A DNA stretch of 64,000 nt from Cymodocea nodosa (taxonomy: Eukaryota > Streptophyta > Magnoliopsida > Alismatales > Cymodoceaceae): positions 18,967,001 through 19,031,000 of the forward strand of contig CM072336.1 in the NCBI GenBank assembly GCA_036874045.1, read 5' to 3'. Made by a program: the position numbers and the translations under genes. Shown here piece after piece: positions 33,766-43,400 of this stretch (positions within the stretch are counted from its first letter, which is position 1; each line of letters opens with the position of its first letter). The notes below the pieces were generated by a model. It saw nothing but the letters and a program-made list of their open reading frames with translations, did no database searches and was not told the DNA's origin.

Positions 33766-35620
33766 CTTCCCCATACTTAAATTTTGCTAGTCCCTTAGCA
33801 AACTATGATCTAACTAGTTGGTTTTTCTAAAATGCTAGATTTTTTCTTCAGAATACATAAATTTGATTATTGTATAGGTATTCTATATTTTTCAGTAATT
33901 TGTTTAACATTGTTTTCTCCTCTTAATCCTATAAATATATTTAAAACATATGTAAATTACATACAAAATATATTAGCATCATATAGGTGGTAATTATATT
34001 ATCATTTTTTCTTCTTTCCAGAAATCTATTATCTTGAATTTTCCAAATATAGGTGGTAATTATATGATTTCTAGAATAAATTTCAACTACACACAAATCA
34101 AAACACAATCCAATTCAATATAATTAAAACAAGTAGAATAATGAATTGTATCTTAAATAAACAACTTCAAAAGTCTATTCTAGATTCATACTTCAGTAAT
34201 CCTAGATAACAAAAAGTATTCTTGATTCAAAAGATTTCTGTATTTCACAAAACACTTTTATCTTTTTAGAATAGTATATGCATATTTGTATTTTAAAAGT
34301 TAATTTGAAAAGCTTGAATCATACAAGAGCTTTCTAGTGTACCCATGTATCGAGCTTTCAATCAACAATCCCAGATCTAACCAAGATCTTAGGTTGCCAA
34401 ATTTAAAGAGTCCTTTTACAGTCAACAATCCTTACATACCTATCTACTCAAGTACAAAAGGCTCAAGATCAAACAAATCAATAAACTCTCAAAGTTTTTT
34501 TCTTTTTTTCCTCTTTTTTCTTTTCAACACAGTATATATATGTATTTCATTAATACAGATGCAATAAAACACAAATCTCGTATTGTCTTGCTTCTATTAT
34601 TTACTGAAAATATGAATCCATATCAATAAACTCGTACTTTTTCTATAGTTTAATAAGATTTACACATAAATCATTCTACAAGTTTAATCAATCAAATTAA
34701 ATGTATCCTTGATCATATGTATTTCATTTATTCCAAAAATCAACATTTCAGCTCTTTCAGGAATTCAGATCATTTATTGATTTTCAGTTAAATATCTTGT
34801 TTCTTCTTTAAAATCGTGAAATTGTTAAACTCATAAAATTCAATAAAAACATAAGATACTATATCCAGATTTATATTAATAGTAAGATTTGTAGCATCTT
34901 ATATAAGATTATAAATATAACATTCAAGTAGTTATAATGCTAAAAAAAAATTTGACAGTTTCAATTATCGAATAGTTACAAGAAATTTCGGTTAGTTACA
35001 GCAAATTCATAAAAAAAAATTTTCAATTTCCATAGGAATTTGCAGCACCATTCTAATTCCTCTAATTAACAAAATTACTTGGCTACTAATCTAATTACCT
35101 CCCTCCCATACCTACATTTTGCATTGTCCTCAATGTAAAAGATTTTACAGTAAATATAGTAAATGTTAACAGACATGAATATTGTTTCGTTGACTTAGCA
35201 CCTAACTCAACGAACTTAATTTGTTAAGTTAATGCATAACTCCACAAATTGAGTTTAAATGTAAATTCGGGATAAGTAATCAAGTACATACCTTGTTCTT
35301 TTGTATCTCTTTCAATATCCTCCGACTTTTGATTTTGAAAACTTTTCATTCACAAATAAAAGCAAAATATATAACAAAATAACACTTAACAACAAAACAG
35401 ATATTGTTAAATCAATGTCTTGGGTGGAACCCAGACTCCTATGCCTTTGGTGGCTCACAAGCAAGCCAGTTGGTTTCCCATAATAGATACCAACAAATTG
35501 GATTGATATTTTGTATTTTTTTTTTCCTAGTAAATAAAATAAAACATAACTAAAGTTTTTTTTTTTTTCTTTAAAAATAAATGCAAATTACACACAACAG
35601 TAAAAGCACAGAATCACACT
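33766..35620 (-). other. Ath2 3' non-coding region
   Basis: This is homologous to 8419-10197 and 18333-20158, with polypurine-like tracts next to the LTR and near 35100 (GTATGGGAGGGAGG on the minus strand). A 13-bp segment 'taggtggtaattat' is repeated at about 33985 and 34050. No coding potential is seen. Confidence 0.7.
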
Positions 35621-36748
35621 TTAAGAGCATGATTGAAAAGTAGTGACAAATGGAATAAACATGTCAGTCCAAGCAAACTTTTTAAGCATAATTCTTCTTG
35701 CTATTAATTCTATTTTAATGCAGTCTACTCTCTTTTTTAATTTGTAAACTTGTATGTTATCAATACTAAATATCAATGTATTTCCATTAATGAATTGAAA
35801 TGTAGAAAGGGATCCTCTTCTGTTCCAAGATAATGTAGCTGTTTCTATTTCTACATATATTTCTATATATTCCTCTTCCCACTTCCATTCATTTAGGTCT
35901 TTTATAATCCATATTTGAAATTTCATCAATTCATCCCACCATCTTATCAGACATAAAGTAGGATCATCATATTCATTATACCACATTCCTAATTGAATTT
36001 TATCATATTCTGTAGATGGTGGTTTAGCTATCTCACAAGGTATAGGTAATATTTCTATAAAGTCATCATCATAACTATTTATGCTTACTATATATAAATC
36101 AGATCTAAATGCAACTGATATATCTAAGACAAGATATATATATCCATCAAGTATGACATGTATATTGTTAATTAATGCTTTCTATCCTAGATATATCATA
36201 ATATTTTCAGTCCAAGATCTATTTGGAAAATTATACACACTTAGGCATAAATCTTCATCCTAATTTCTAGTTGGTCTCTAGTAATATAATTTTTCAGGAA
36301 TGGTCGAATTTTAATCAGAAAATGTTAAAGCTGACCCACAATTTTCAGTTGGCACTTCAAATCTATTAGGCCTTCCTATATTCCATTCTTCTCTAGTGAT
36401 AGGATTTCTAATCCAAATATTGGGTAACAAAATTGCATACCTTGGTTTTGTTCTGTAAATAATTAATCCTTCATCTATCCCCATAATATGATCTATTCTT
36501 TCTAATGTATTGGGTGGAATTCTAGTAGTTTCTTCCATATTCAGATATTCATAGCTGATTGCACTACGATTAAATGACTTCCACAAAAATCTTTGCAGCT
36601 TGCAGTGCATGAAAATATTTTTCTCTGACATAATCTTTAATTTCCATTGATACACAACACAATCTGCATAGATCTTTAGCTAATAAGTTACTCAGTACTT
36701 CCCTCAATGCATCTAGTGGTAATTTCATCAATTCCATCTGTTGTGATT
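35621..36748 (-). pseudogene. F-box/FBA gene, Ath2 copy
   Basis: The minus-strand exon starts after TTATACAG (AG at 36750-36749) with ESQQMELMKLPLDALREVL, then the F-box (LLAKDLCRLCCVSMEIKDYV). Readings at 36655-36311 (EETTRIPPNTLERIDHIMG, WIRNPITREEWNIGRPNRFEV) and 35986-35621 (MWYNEYDDPTLCLIRWWDE, KFQIWIIKDLNEWKWEEEY) cover the FBA part, to FVTTFQSCS. It is broken by a small deletion near 36600 and by TAG codons near 36260-36280. The SCF-adaptor role is inferred from the fold family. Confidence 0.78.
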
Positions 36749-36958
36749 CTGTATAACATAAACAAAAATTTAACAGAGATAAAATTAACATAGCTACTTA
36801 TATATCCTCATGGAGTTATGTTATAACTCAACAGACTAAGTTCGTTGAGTTAAGTAATAACTCTACGATATTACTAACTACAATTAAACTTCCATTTTTT
36901 TCTTTTTATATATTTTCCTACTTACTATATTATATATAGTTACTTCAGTTATACTACT
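36749..36958 (-). other. Intron 3' part between gag and F-box exon (Ath2)
   Basis: Non-coding. On the minus strand it ends in a T-rich tract and TTATACAG, a good 3' splice site. It contains the inverted repeat around 'ataactcaacagactaagttcgttgagtta' (36828-36860), matching 21385-21420 in Ath1. Confidence 0.65.
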
Positions 36959-38246
36959 TCACTTAGCTTCCCTCCCATAGGAGGTATCAATTTCATTAAC
37001 AGTTCTGTTGACAAGGTTAGGTATTGCTTGCATTGGCAATCCTCCCATAGGTCTACTTTCCATTGATTCCTTCTGTCTAGGTAGTATATTTCTATTCATA
37101 TTCTGATTTTGAATGGCAACATTTCCAAATATAAGATCTAGACGATTGTTTAATTGTTGAATTATCTTTTCTAACTTCTCTATTTTAGATCCTTTCAATT
37201 AATGCTTCATAACTTATTTTTTTGTCATTTATATTTTCTCCTCCCTAGAAATTGATATTTCTCCAAGGTAGGTTCAAGTGATTTTTCCAATTAGGGTTAT
37301 AAGAATTTCCAAAGTTATCCTTCTGGTTTTTAGCATAAATAATATCTAAATCATTAATGTTTGCATTCTTTTCTACTAGTTTTTTATTTAATGATAACTC
37401 TTCTATTTTCTTTGTTAATTCAGTTAATTTAACTTCAAGCATAGTGTTTGAATCTATTTCATGCATTCCTCTTGGTAATATTCTTTTATCTATGATAACT
37501 TCAACTGAATTTTCCCACTATGTAGTTCTTTTTGCAAAGTTTTCTAAATATGCCTATGCTTCTTCACTACATTTTTTTCTTTTTATATATTTTCCTACTT
37601 ACTATATTATATATAGTTACTTCAGTTATACTACTTCACTTAGCTTCCCTCCCATAGGAGGTATCAATTTCATTAACAGTTCTGTTGACAAGGTTAGGTA
37701 TTGCTTGCATTGGCAATCCTCCCATAGGTCTACTTTCCATTGATTCCTTCTGTCTAGGTAGTATATTTCTATTCATATTCTGATTTTGAATGGCAACATT
37801 TCCAAATATAAGATCTAGACGATTGTTTAATTGTTGAATTATCTTTTCTAACTTCTCTATTTTAGATCCTTTCAATTAATGCTTCATAACTTATTTTTTT
37901 GTCATTTATATTTTCTCCTCCCTAGAAATTGATATTTCTCCAAGGTAGGTTCAAGTGATTTTTCCAATTAGGGTTATAAGAATTTCCAAAGTTATCCTTC
38001 TGGTTTTTAGCATAAATAATATCTAAATCATTAATGTTTGCATTCTTTTCTACTAGTTTTTTATTTAATGATAACTCTTCTATTTTCTTTGTTAATTCAG
38101 TTAATTTAACTTCAAGCATAGTGTTTGAATCTATTTCATGCATTCCTCTTGGTAATATTCTTTTATCTATGATAACTTCAACTGAATTTTCCCACTATGT
38201 AGTTCTTTTTGCAAAGTTTTCTAAATATGCCTATGCTTCTTCACTA
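36893..38246. repeat. Perfect 677-bp tandem duplication in Ath2 gag
   Basis: 36893-37569 and 37570-38246 appear identical base for base, period 677. The unit holds the C-terminal gag region plus part of the intron. The breakpoints share only a short 'cat' microhomology. Duplicated minus-strand readings result: 36959-37198 with 37636-37875, and 37245-37466 with 37922-38143. Confidence 0.93.
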
Positions 38247-38976
38247 CATAGTTTTAAAAATCCATTTTGACAAGTAGATTCTAATAAAGATTTCGTTGAA
38301 ACATCTATGCCTTCATAAATTATACATATTAGTTGTGCTTTACTCATTGCATGATGTGGACATTGAGTCAATAAATCTTTAAATCTTTCAAAATATTTCT
38401 AAAATGATTCTCCCTGTTTTTGGCTACACATTAATATTTCCTTTTTCTTTTTAATCATTTGATGTGTTGGATAATATTTTTCTAGAAAAATAGAGCAAAA
38501 TTTAGTCCATGTAGAAATTGAATTAGGCGACAAAGTATATAACCATCTCTTAGCTATGTCTTTTAAAGCAAAAGGGATATATCTAAGTTTAATAGCATCC
38601 ATACTCATGTTTGCCATTTTCATCATTTGACAAACTTAGTTAAATTCTCTAAGGAAATAATAAGCATCTTCTCTTTCTAATCCATGAAAGTGTGGCAATT
38701 GATTAATATAATTAGATTTTAGTTCAAACCCTCAAAGTTTGGCAATAGAATACATGAAGGTTCATCAACTAATTCAGGATACAGAATTTCCCCTAATGGT
38801 TTTTCTACTAGAGCAGTCATATCTATGTTCTCTTTTAAAGAAAGGTTAGCTACACTCCTAAGGATTTTGTTAAAGTCTAATTCAGAAAATATTTCAGTAT
38901 GCCTTTTTGTTGAATAATCCTGTGTAGGTGTTCTTACTAATCGTTTAGTGTTAGGAGAACAAATCCATGTGCTCAT
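36959..38976 (-). pseudogene. Athila-like gag, Ath2 copy, with internal duplication
   Basis: Ty3/gypsy Gag packages element RNA. The minus-strand ATG at 38976 (MSTWICSPNTKRLVRTP) is followed by PLGEILYPELVDEP. Then come the gag domain (38626-38399: LRYIPFALKDIAKRWLY, FCSIFLEKYYP), a coiled coil (LTELTKKIEELSLNKKL) and NSYNPNWKNHLNLPWRN, a signature of Athila/Tat gag tails. The end is TSYGREAK at 36959. It is broken by frameshifts near 38720, stops, and the 677-bp duplication that repeats the C-terminal third. I see no protease or RT after it. Confidence 0.85.
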
Positions 38977-39327
38977 AAACTCTTAACATAAAGTAAAATA
39001 GCAGAAGATTAATTACATACCAATCTAAAGCTTTGTTTTCAGTAAATAGTTGTTGATGGATGAAGTAGAATCAGCTGCATCTCCTTCCAGTTCCCCAACA
39101 AATTTCTTTTCTTTCCTGAAGTGCTGGTAACTCGTAAATAACATTCTATTCTATATTCATAATGCACATCCATAAAGTAAATGAATCTTGTTGCAAGAAC
39201 GTGTCTTGTAACATGTAGTGTGGTTCCTATTTTTATGGTTACGTGTTCCACTTCTAATTTCAAATTTAGTAACCACTAAACCCATGAAGTTTCATTCATG
39301 GCTAAAAGAATAACCATTTAGCTTAAT
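38977..39327 (-). other. Athila-like leader with exon 1 and splice donor (Ath2)
   Basis: This minus-strand leader is homologous to 52344-52698 and 7000-7269. The conserved ATG (TTTATGGATGTGC) opens a short reading (ECYLRVTSTS). The donor ATTG|GTATGTAAT is at 39021/39020, about 45 nt before the gag ATG. Spliced to the acceptor at 36749 it gives the junction seen in AthF at 7269/7270. In this copy the exon-1 reading is frameshifted before the donor. Confidence 0.7.
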
Positions 39328-40931
39328 TGTTGAGTATTTTTGTTTTGATGATGTGTGCTGAATGAAAATAATCATATTTGCTCAATTACTATTGCTTGTG
39401 AAAAGAAATTAAAATCATCAATTAATACAGAAAAATCTTACTGATATAAATACTTGTCTGTATTGGATCTGAAGTTAATAACTAGTCGTTTCGTTGCATT
39501 AATTTCTCATTTAGCTAAATGTTAAGTTAACGTGTGTTTTTATTGAAAAGCATGATATGTTTTAATGTTATATCTTCTGTATCATGAATAGTGCACGTTT
39601 AGACAAACTCGTTAAGTTAGAGTTTTGTTTGTATAGAGGTCACGTGAGAACTCGCTAAGTTAGAGGCTTAAAGGTTAAAATAGGTCACGTGATAACTCGT
39701 TAAGTTAGTGAGTAAAAGAAGAGACGAACTCGTTAAGTTAGTGTTATACATGTGGTGAAATTATAAGTTATGAATGTTGTATTGTATCACGTGAGGTGCA
39801 CATGTTTAACTCATTAAGTTAACATAACTAAACGTGTTGAGTTGCTATATTGAACACTAAGGCAACGCGTTAGGTTAGCGTTATAAACTTAAGTTGTTAT
39901 TTTTTGTACGTGGTAAAATTCTTATTATAAAAACATTTGTTTATTACTGGTTTGATGAATTATCATAACACAACGGAGATGGTTCGTTGAGTTATCATAA
40001 CACAATGGAGATGGTTCGTTGAGATAGCATAACATCACAGACTTAGTTCGTTGAGTTAGCTACAGTACTTGTCACGTGAAATGGCACATGAGGAACTCGT
40101 TAAGTTAGAAACGTTAAGTTATATATATACTTGTGTTACTCGTTTAGTTAACATTAAAGTAACGACTTCTTATTACGCTGATGAAAAACTTTTGGATGAG
40201 AAAGTTTAGTTTGCAAGAAATTTTTCAGAGATCCAGGACTGATGATTAAAGAAAATTTAAAATATAAACGTGGGTTAGAACGTGTGTGTTTTGATGAAGG
40301 AAAAAGAAAAGACGTGGAGAAGTGGAAAACTGGTAGTGGTTAAACGTGAAGGATATGCATGAAATGAAGATACAGTATAAAAGGCATAAAATTCTTGTTG
40401 ATCAATTAATCCTTGCACACAAAACGAAAAATCTTTTCAAGGATCAAACCATCCCTACACACCAAAAGAAAAATCTTTTTCAGGGATCAAAAACACCTTC
40501 TCGGGGAAAATCTCTCAAGTGGAAGAAAGTTCAGTGAAGCATAAAAAGGTAAGATTTTCGTCACTGAAGATTTGAAGTATCAGAAGAAAGCAAATTCGGT
40601 GAAGCATGAAAAGACAAGATATTCGTCATTGAAGAATGGTTGAAGAATAAGAAAGATCTCAAACAGGGAGAAAAGTTTTAACTTCCGCAAATTAGTTTTC
40701 TCTATTTGTAGTTATGAAATTGTTTAGATGATACATGGTATCGAAATATAATTGCATCTACAATTTCTGAGGAGAATTGAATTATATATTGTAATTGAAA
40801 CCTTGAATAAAAATGATTTTATGAAAACACTGTCTTGACTTGTTTTTGAGTTTTAAAGTTTCAATTATATTTCAGAAAATATTAAAAATACACAATTCAC
40901 CCCCCCTCTTGTGTAGTCATACAATCCTACA
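39328..40931 (+). repeat. SirB 5' LTR
   Basis: It runs TGTTGAG...GATCCTACA-type termini (CAATCCTACA at the 3' edge), 1604 bp. It has four CACGTG sites (39641, 39686, 39788, 40073), many 'ctcgttaagttag' half-sites, and tandem copies of 'cataacacaacggagatggttcgttgagtta' at 39960-40060. Downstream of the TATA box are two direct repeats of an 'aaaatcttttcaaggatcaaa' block (40415-40490), and two of a 'gtgaagcatraaaag' block (40535-40620). A strong donor AAAAG|GTAAGA lies at 40548/40549. Confidence 0.93.
40376..40384 (+). promoter_or_regulatory. SirB LTR TATA box (TATAAAAGG)
   Basis: TATAAAAGG is conserved at 51777-51785 in the 3' LTR and at 57983-57991 in the SirD LTR. It lies upstream of the repeated leader blocks and the donor at 40549, which places transcription start near 40410. 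Confidence 0.7.
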
Positions 40932-40933
40932 AG

Positions 40934-40945
40934 TGGTATCAGAGC
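40934..40945 (+). other. Primer binding site, initiator-Met tRNA
   Basis: TGGTATCAGAGC, a perfect match, lies two bases after the 5' LTR. Confidence 0.95.
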
Positions 40946-41131
40946 TTTGTTAATAATCTTTGATATAAAATCGATACCAACTTATTTAATATCATTACTT
41001 ATTCTACCTTCCTTGTTTTTAAACAAAAATTAATATCTAAGCATACGTTTAACTTTCTTGATTTAAGGCTCAAGTTGTTTTAAAGTTTTTAGACTGTTTA
41101 AAATCAAATAGGTTGAAAAATGTAAAGTAAA

Positions 41132-43390
41132 ATGGCTACTGGAAATGGTAATTTTTCTTTATATGAAGGCCAAAATCTTAATCGTCCTCCTTTATTTGAT
41201 GGAATACATTTTGAATATTGGAAATATAGGATGACTGTTTTTCTTCAAAGTATAGATCATAAATTGTGGTTCATGATTTCTAAACCATATACTCCGTTAA
41301 CTACTCCTTATAATACTTGGACAATTACTCAAAAAGAAAATGAAACTCTGAATGCTAAGGGCTTAAATATTTTATTTTGTGCATTGAGTTATGAACAGTT
41401 CAGTAAAGTGTCGGCATATAAATCTGCTTATGAGGTGTGGCATGCATTAGAAGTTTCACATGAAGGTACTTCTCAAGTTAAAGAGACAAAAATAAACATG
41501 TTGATTCATAAGTATGAACTCTTTAAGATGCATGAAGACAAAAATATTTCTGAGATGTTTTCCAGATTTCTTGATATCATAAACTCTTTAAAATGTTTAG
41601 GAAAGAATTTTGAACAGAAGGATTTAGTGAGGAAAATTCTCAGATCCCTAAGTTCTAAATGGTCTCAGAAAGTAACATCAATTGAGGAATCACGAGATTT
41701 AAATGTTTATACTATGAATGAACTTATAAGAAATTTAACAGCTTATGAAGTTCAATTAAATGAATCACTGAGTCACAACAAACTAAAAATGAAGAAAGAA
41801 ATAGCCTTCGAAATTAATTCAGATTCTGATATATCTACTGATTCTGACGAGGATTTGATTTTGCTGACTAGGAAATTCAAGAAAGTATGGAAAGCTAGGA
41901 AACAGCAAAGGAACAAAAATGATAAACCCTCAATGTCAAAATCATTGAATGACAAGAATTCTTCATCCAGAAAGTATGTATGTTACAACTGTAAGAAACC
42001 TGGACATCTTACTCTAGATTGTCCTATGAGGAAAAATGATAAACAAAGTAGGACAAATCAGAAGAAGACGGCTCAGAAAACTCAGAAAAAGTTTTACAAG
42101 AAAAAGGCTTTGAAGGTCACTTGGGATGACACGTTTGAAGAGTCTGAATCTGAGGAATCAACATCAAAATCTTCACATTCAGAAGGAGAACAAGAGTTAG
42201 AAGACGTTGCTCATGTGTGCTTCATGGCAGATGAGTCTGAGGTAATATCTGATCCTGAAAGTCATTCAGATTTCAACTTTGATGAATTATTATGTGCTTA
42301 TCATGCATTATTACAAAAACTTAAAGTATGTAAACTGGAAAATAAGAATATTACAAAATCTTCATCCATTATGAAAGAAGAAAATTGTTTCCTGTCTACT
42401 ACTTTAGAAAAGTTTAAATGTGATAATGAAAATCATGCTAGAGATTTGCAAAAATTTAGATTTAATGAATGTATCTTGCATGAACAAATACAGAATATAA
42501 ATGCTAAAAAATTAAAGATAGAATCTGAAAATGAAATGTTGAGAAACAATATAAATGAACTTGAATTAGAGATAGAAAAATTAAAACTGAGAGAGCAAGA
42601 TTTAAATTCTACCTTTGAGAAATGGAATTTAAGTCAAACTAAGTTAGATAAACTAACTAGTACCCCTGCGGTGTCTTATAAATTTGGCTTAGGATTTGAT
42701 TATCCTGAATATCCTGAATCTCAAGCCAATAAAGGATTTATTAGTTGCAGTTCAAGTAAATCTAAGACTAAAATTCCTTTTATTATGAAACAAGGTAATA
42801 AATATGTAGAAGTAGGTACTTCGAGGGATGAATCATGCAGTAATAATATAAATCAATGTGATTTGTCAAATTGTACTTCTAACATAACTATAAATGTTTC
42901 TAAAAATCTTGTTTCTTGTTCTGGTAATTCAGTTTCTAATGTTTCTAAAATTTCAAACAATTGTAGTAAACTGAAAATTCAGAAACCTGAGCATGTAATT
43001 CAATACACTGGTATTAGACCAATTACTCATTCTGCATGTGATAAAACAAAAAATTCTTGTACAGAAAAAGATTTTGTATGTATGGAAAGTGTTAATACAA
43101 GTACAAAATCTTGGTATGAACTTACTGAAATAAATAAGAATGACCAAAATAAACTAACATCTGATAAAAATATGTTTGGTCTTGATTATACTACATCTGA
43201 AAACAAAAAGAATGATTGCAAAAGCAATAATGCTATATGTGAGTATGAAGCTAATGATAAATCAATTGTACTTACAACTAATAAGAATATAAATGATAAT
43301 GTTAAACTATTTTTAAATAAAAAGAAGAAATATGCGTTTAATGAACTTGGTCCTCAACAACATTGGGTACCAAGAAAAAGTTTTTCTTAA
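41132..43390 (+). CDS. gag: SirB Gag polyprotein, intact (752 aa)
   Basis: Ty1/copia Gag is the particle protein that binds element RNA. The start ATG at 41132 is shared with SirD at 58766. Residues about 15-210 form the UBN2-type capsid-like region (RPPLFDGIHFEYWKYRM, LNAKGLNILFCALSYEQF, SAYEVWHALEV). Residues about 280-300 are a CCHC knuckle (CYNCKKPGHLTLDC). Then follow a Lys-rich segment, ALKVTWDD, an acidic Ser/Glu run, and a coiled-coil-rich tail with many Asn. Gag ends QQHWVPRKSFS at TAA 43388-43390. A TTTGTTGCAG follows, and pol lies in another frame. It is the only fully open gag in the window. Confidence 0.93.
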   Translation: MATGNGNFSLYEGQNLNRPPLFDGIHFEYWKYRMTVFLQSIDHKLWFMISKPYTPLTTPYNTWTITQKENETLNAKGLNILFCALSYEQFSKVSAYKSAYEVWHALEVSHEGTSQVKETKINMLIHKYELFKMHEDKNISEMFSRFLDIINSLKCLGKNFEQKDLVRKILRSLSSKWSQKVTSIEESRDLNVYTMNELIRNLTAYEVQLNESLSHNKLKMKKEIAFEINSDSDISTDSDEDLILLTRKFKKVWKARKQQRNKNDKPSMSKSLNDKNSSSRKYVCYNCKKPGHLTLDCPMRKNDKQSRTNQKKTAQKTQKKFYKKKALKVTWDDTFEESESEESTSKSSHSEGEQELEDVAHVCFMADESEVISDPESHSDFNFDELLCAYHALLQKLKVCKLENKNITKSSSIMKEENCFLSTTLEKFKCDNENHARDLQKFRFNECILHEQIQNINAKKLKIESENEMLRNNINELELEIEKLKLREQDLNSTFEKWNLSQTKLDKLTSTPAVSYKFGLGFDYPEYPESQANKGFISCSSSKSKTKIPFIMKQGNKYVEVGTSRDESCSNNINQCDLSNCTSNITINVSKNLVSCSGNSVSNVSKISNNCSKLKIQKPEHVIQYTGIRPITHSACDKTKNSCTEKDFVCMESVNTSTKSWYELTEINKNDQNKLTSDKNMFGLDYTTSENKKNDCKSNNAICEYEANDKSIVLTTNKNINDNVKLFLNKKKKYAFNELGPQQHWVPRKSFS

Positions 43391-43400
43391 TTTGTTGCAG

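Larger units (their letters stand above)
31731..39327 (-). mobile_element. Ath2: Athila-like gag + F-box element, 5' truncated
   Basis: This is a minus-strand, non-autonomous Ty3/gypsy Athila-like copy. Order on its strand: leader/exon 1 (39327-39021), donor, gag (38976-36959, with an internal 677-bp duplication), acceptor, F-box exon (36748-35621), 3' non-coding region and LTR (33765-31731). No pol and no 5' LTR are present. The leader is cut at 39327 by the SirB LTR. Confidence 0.82.
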
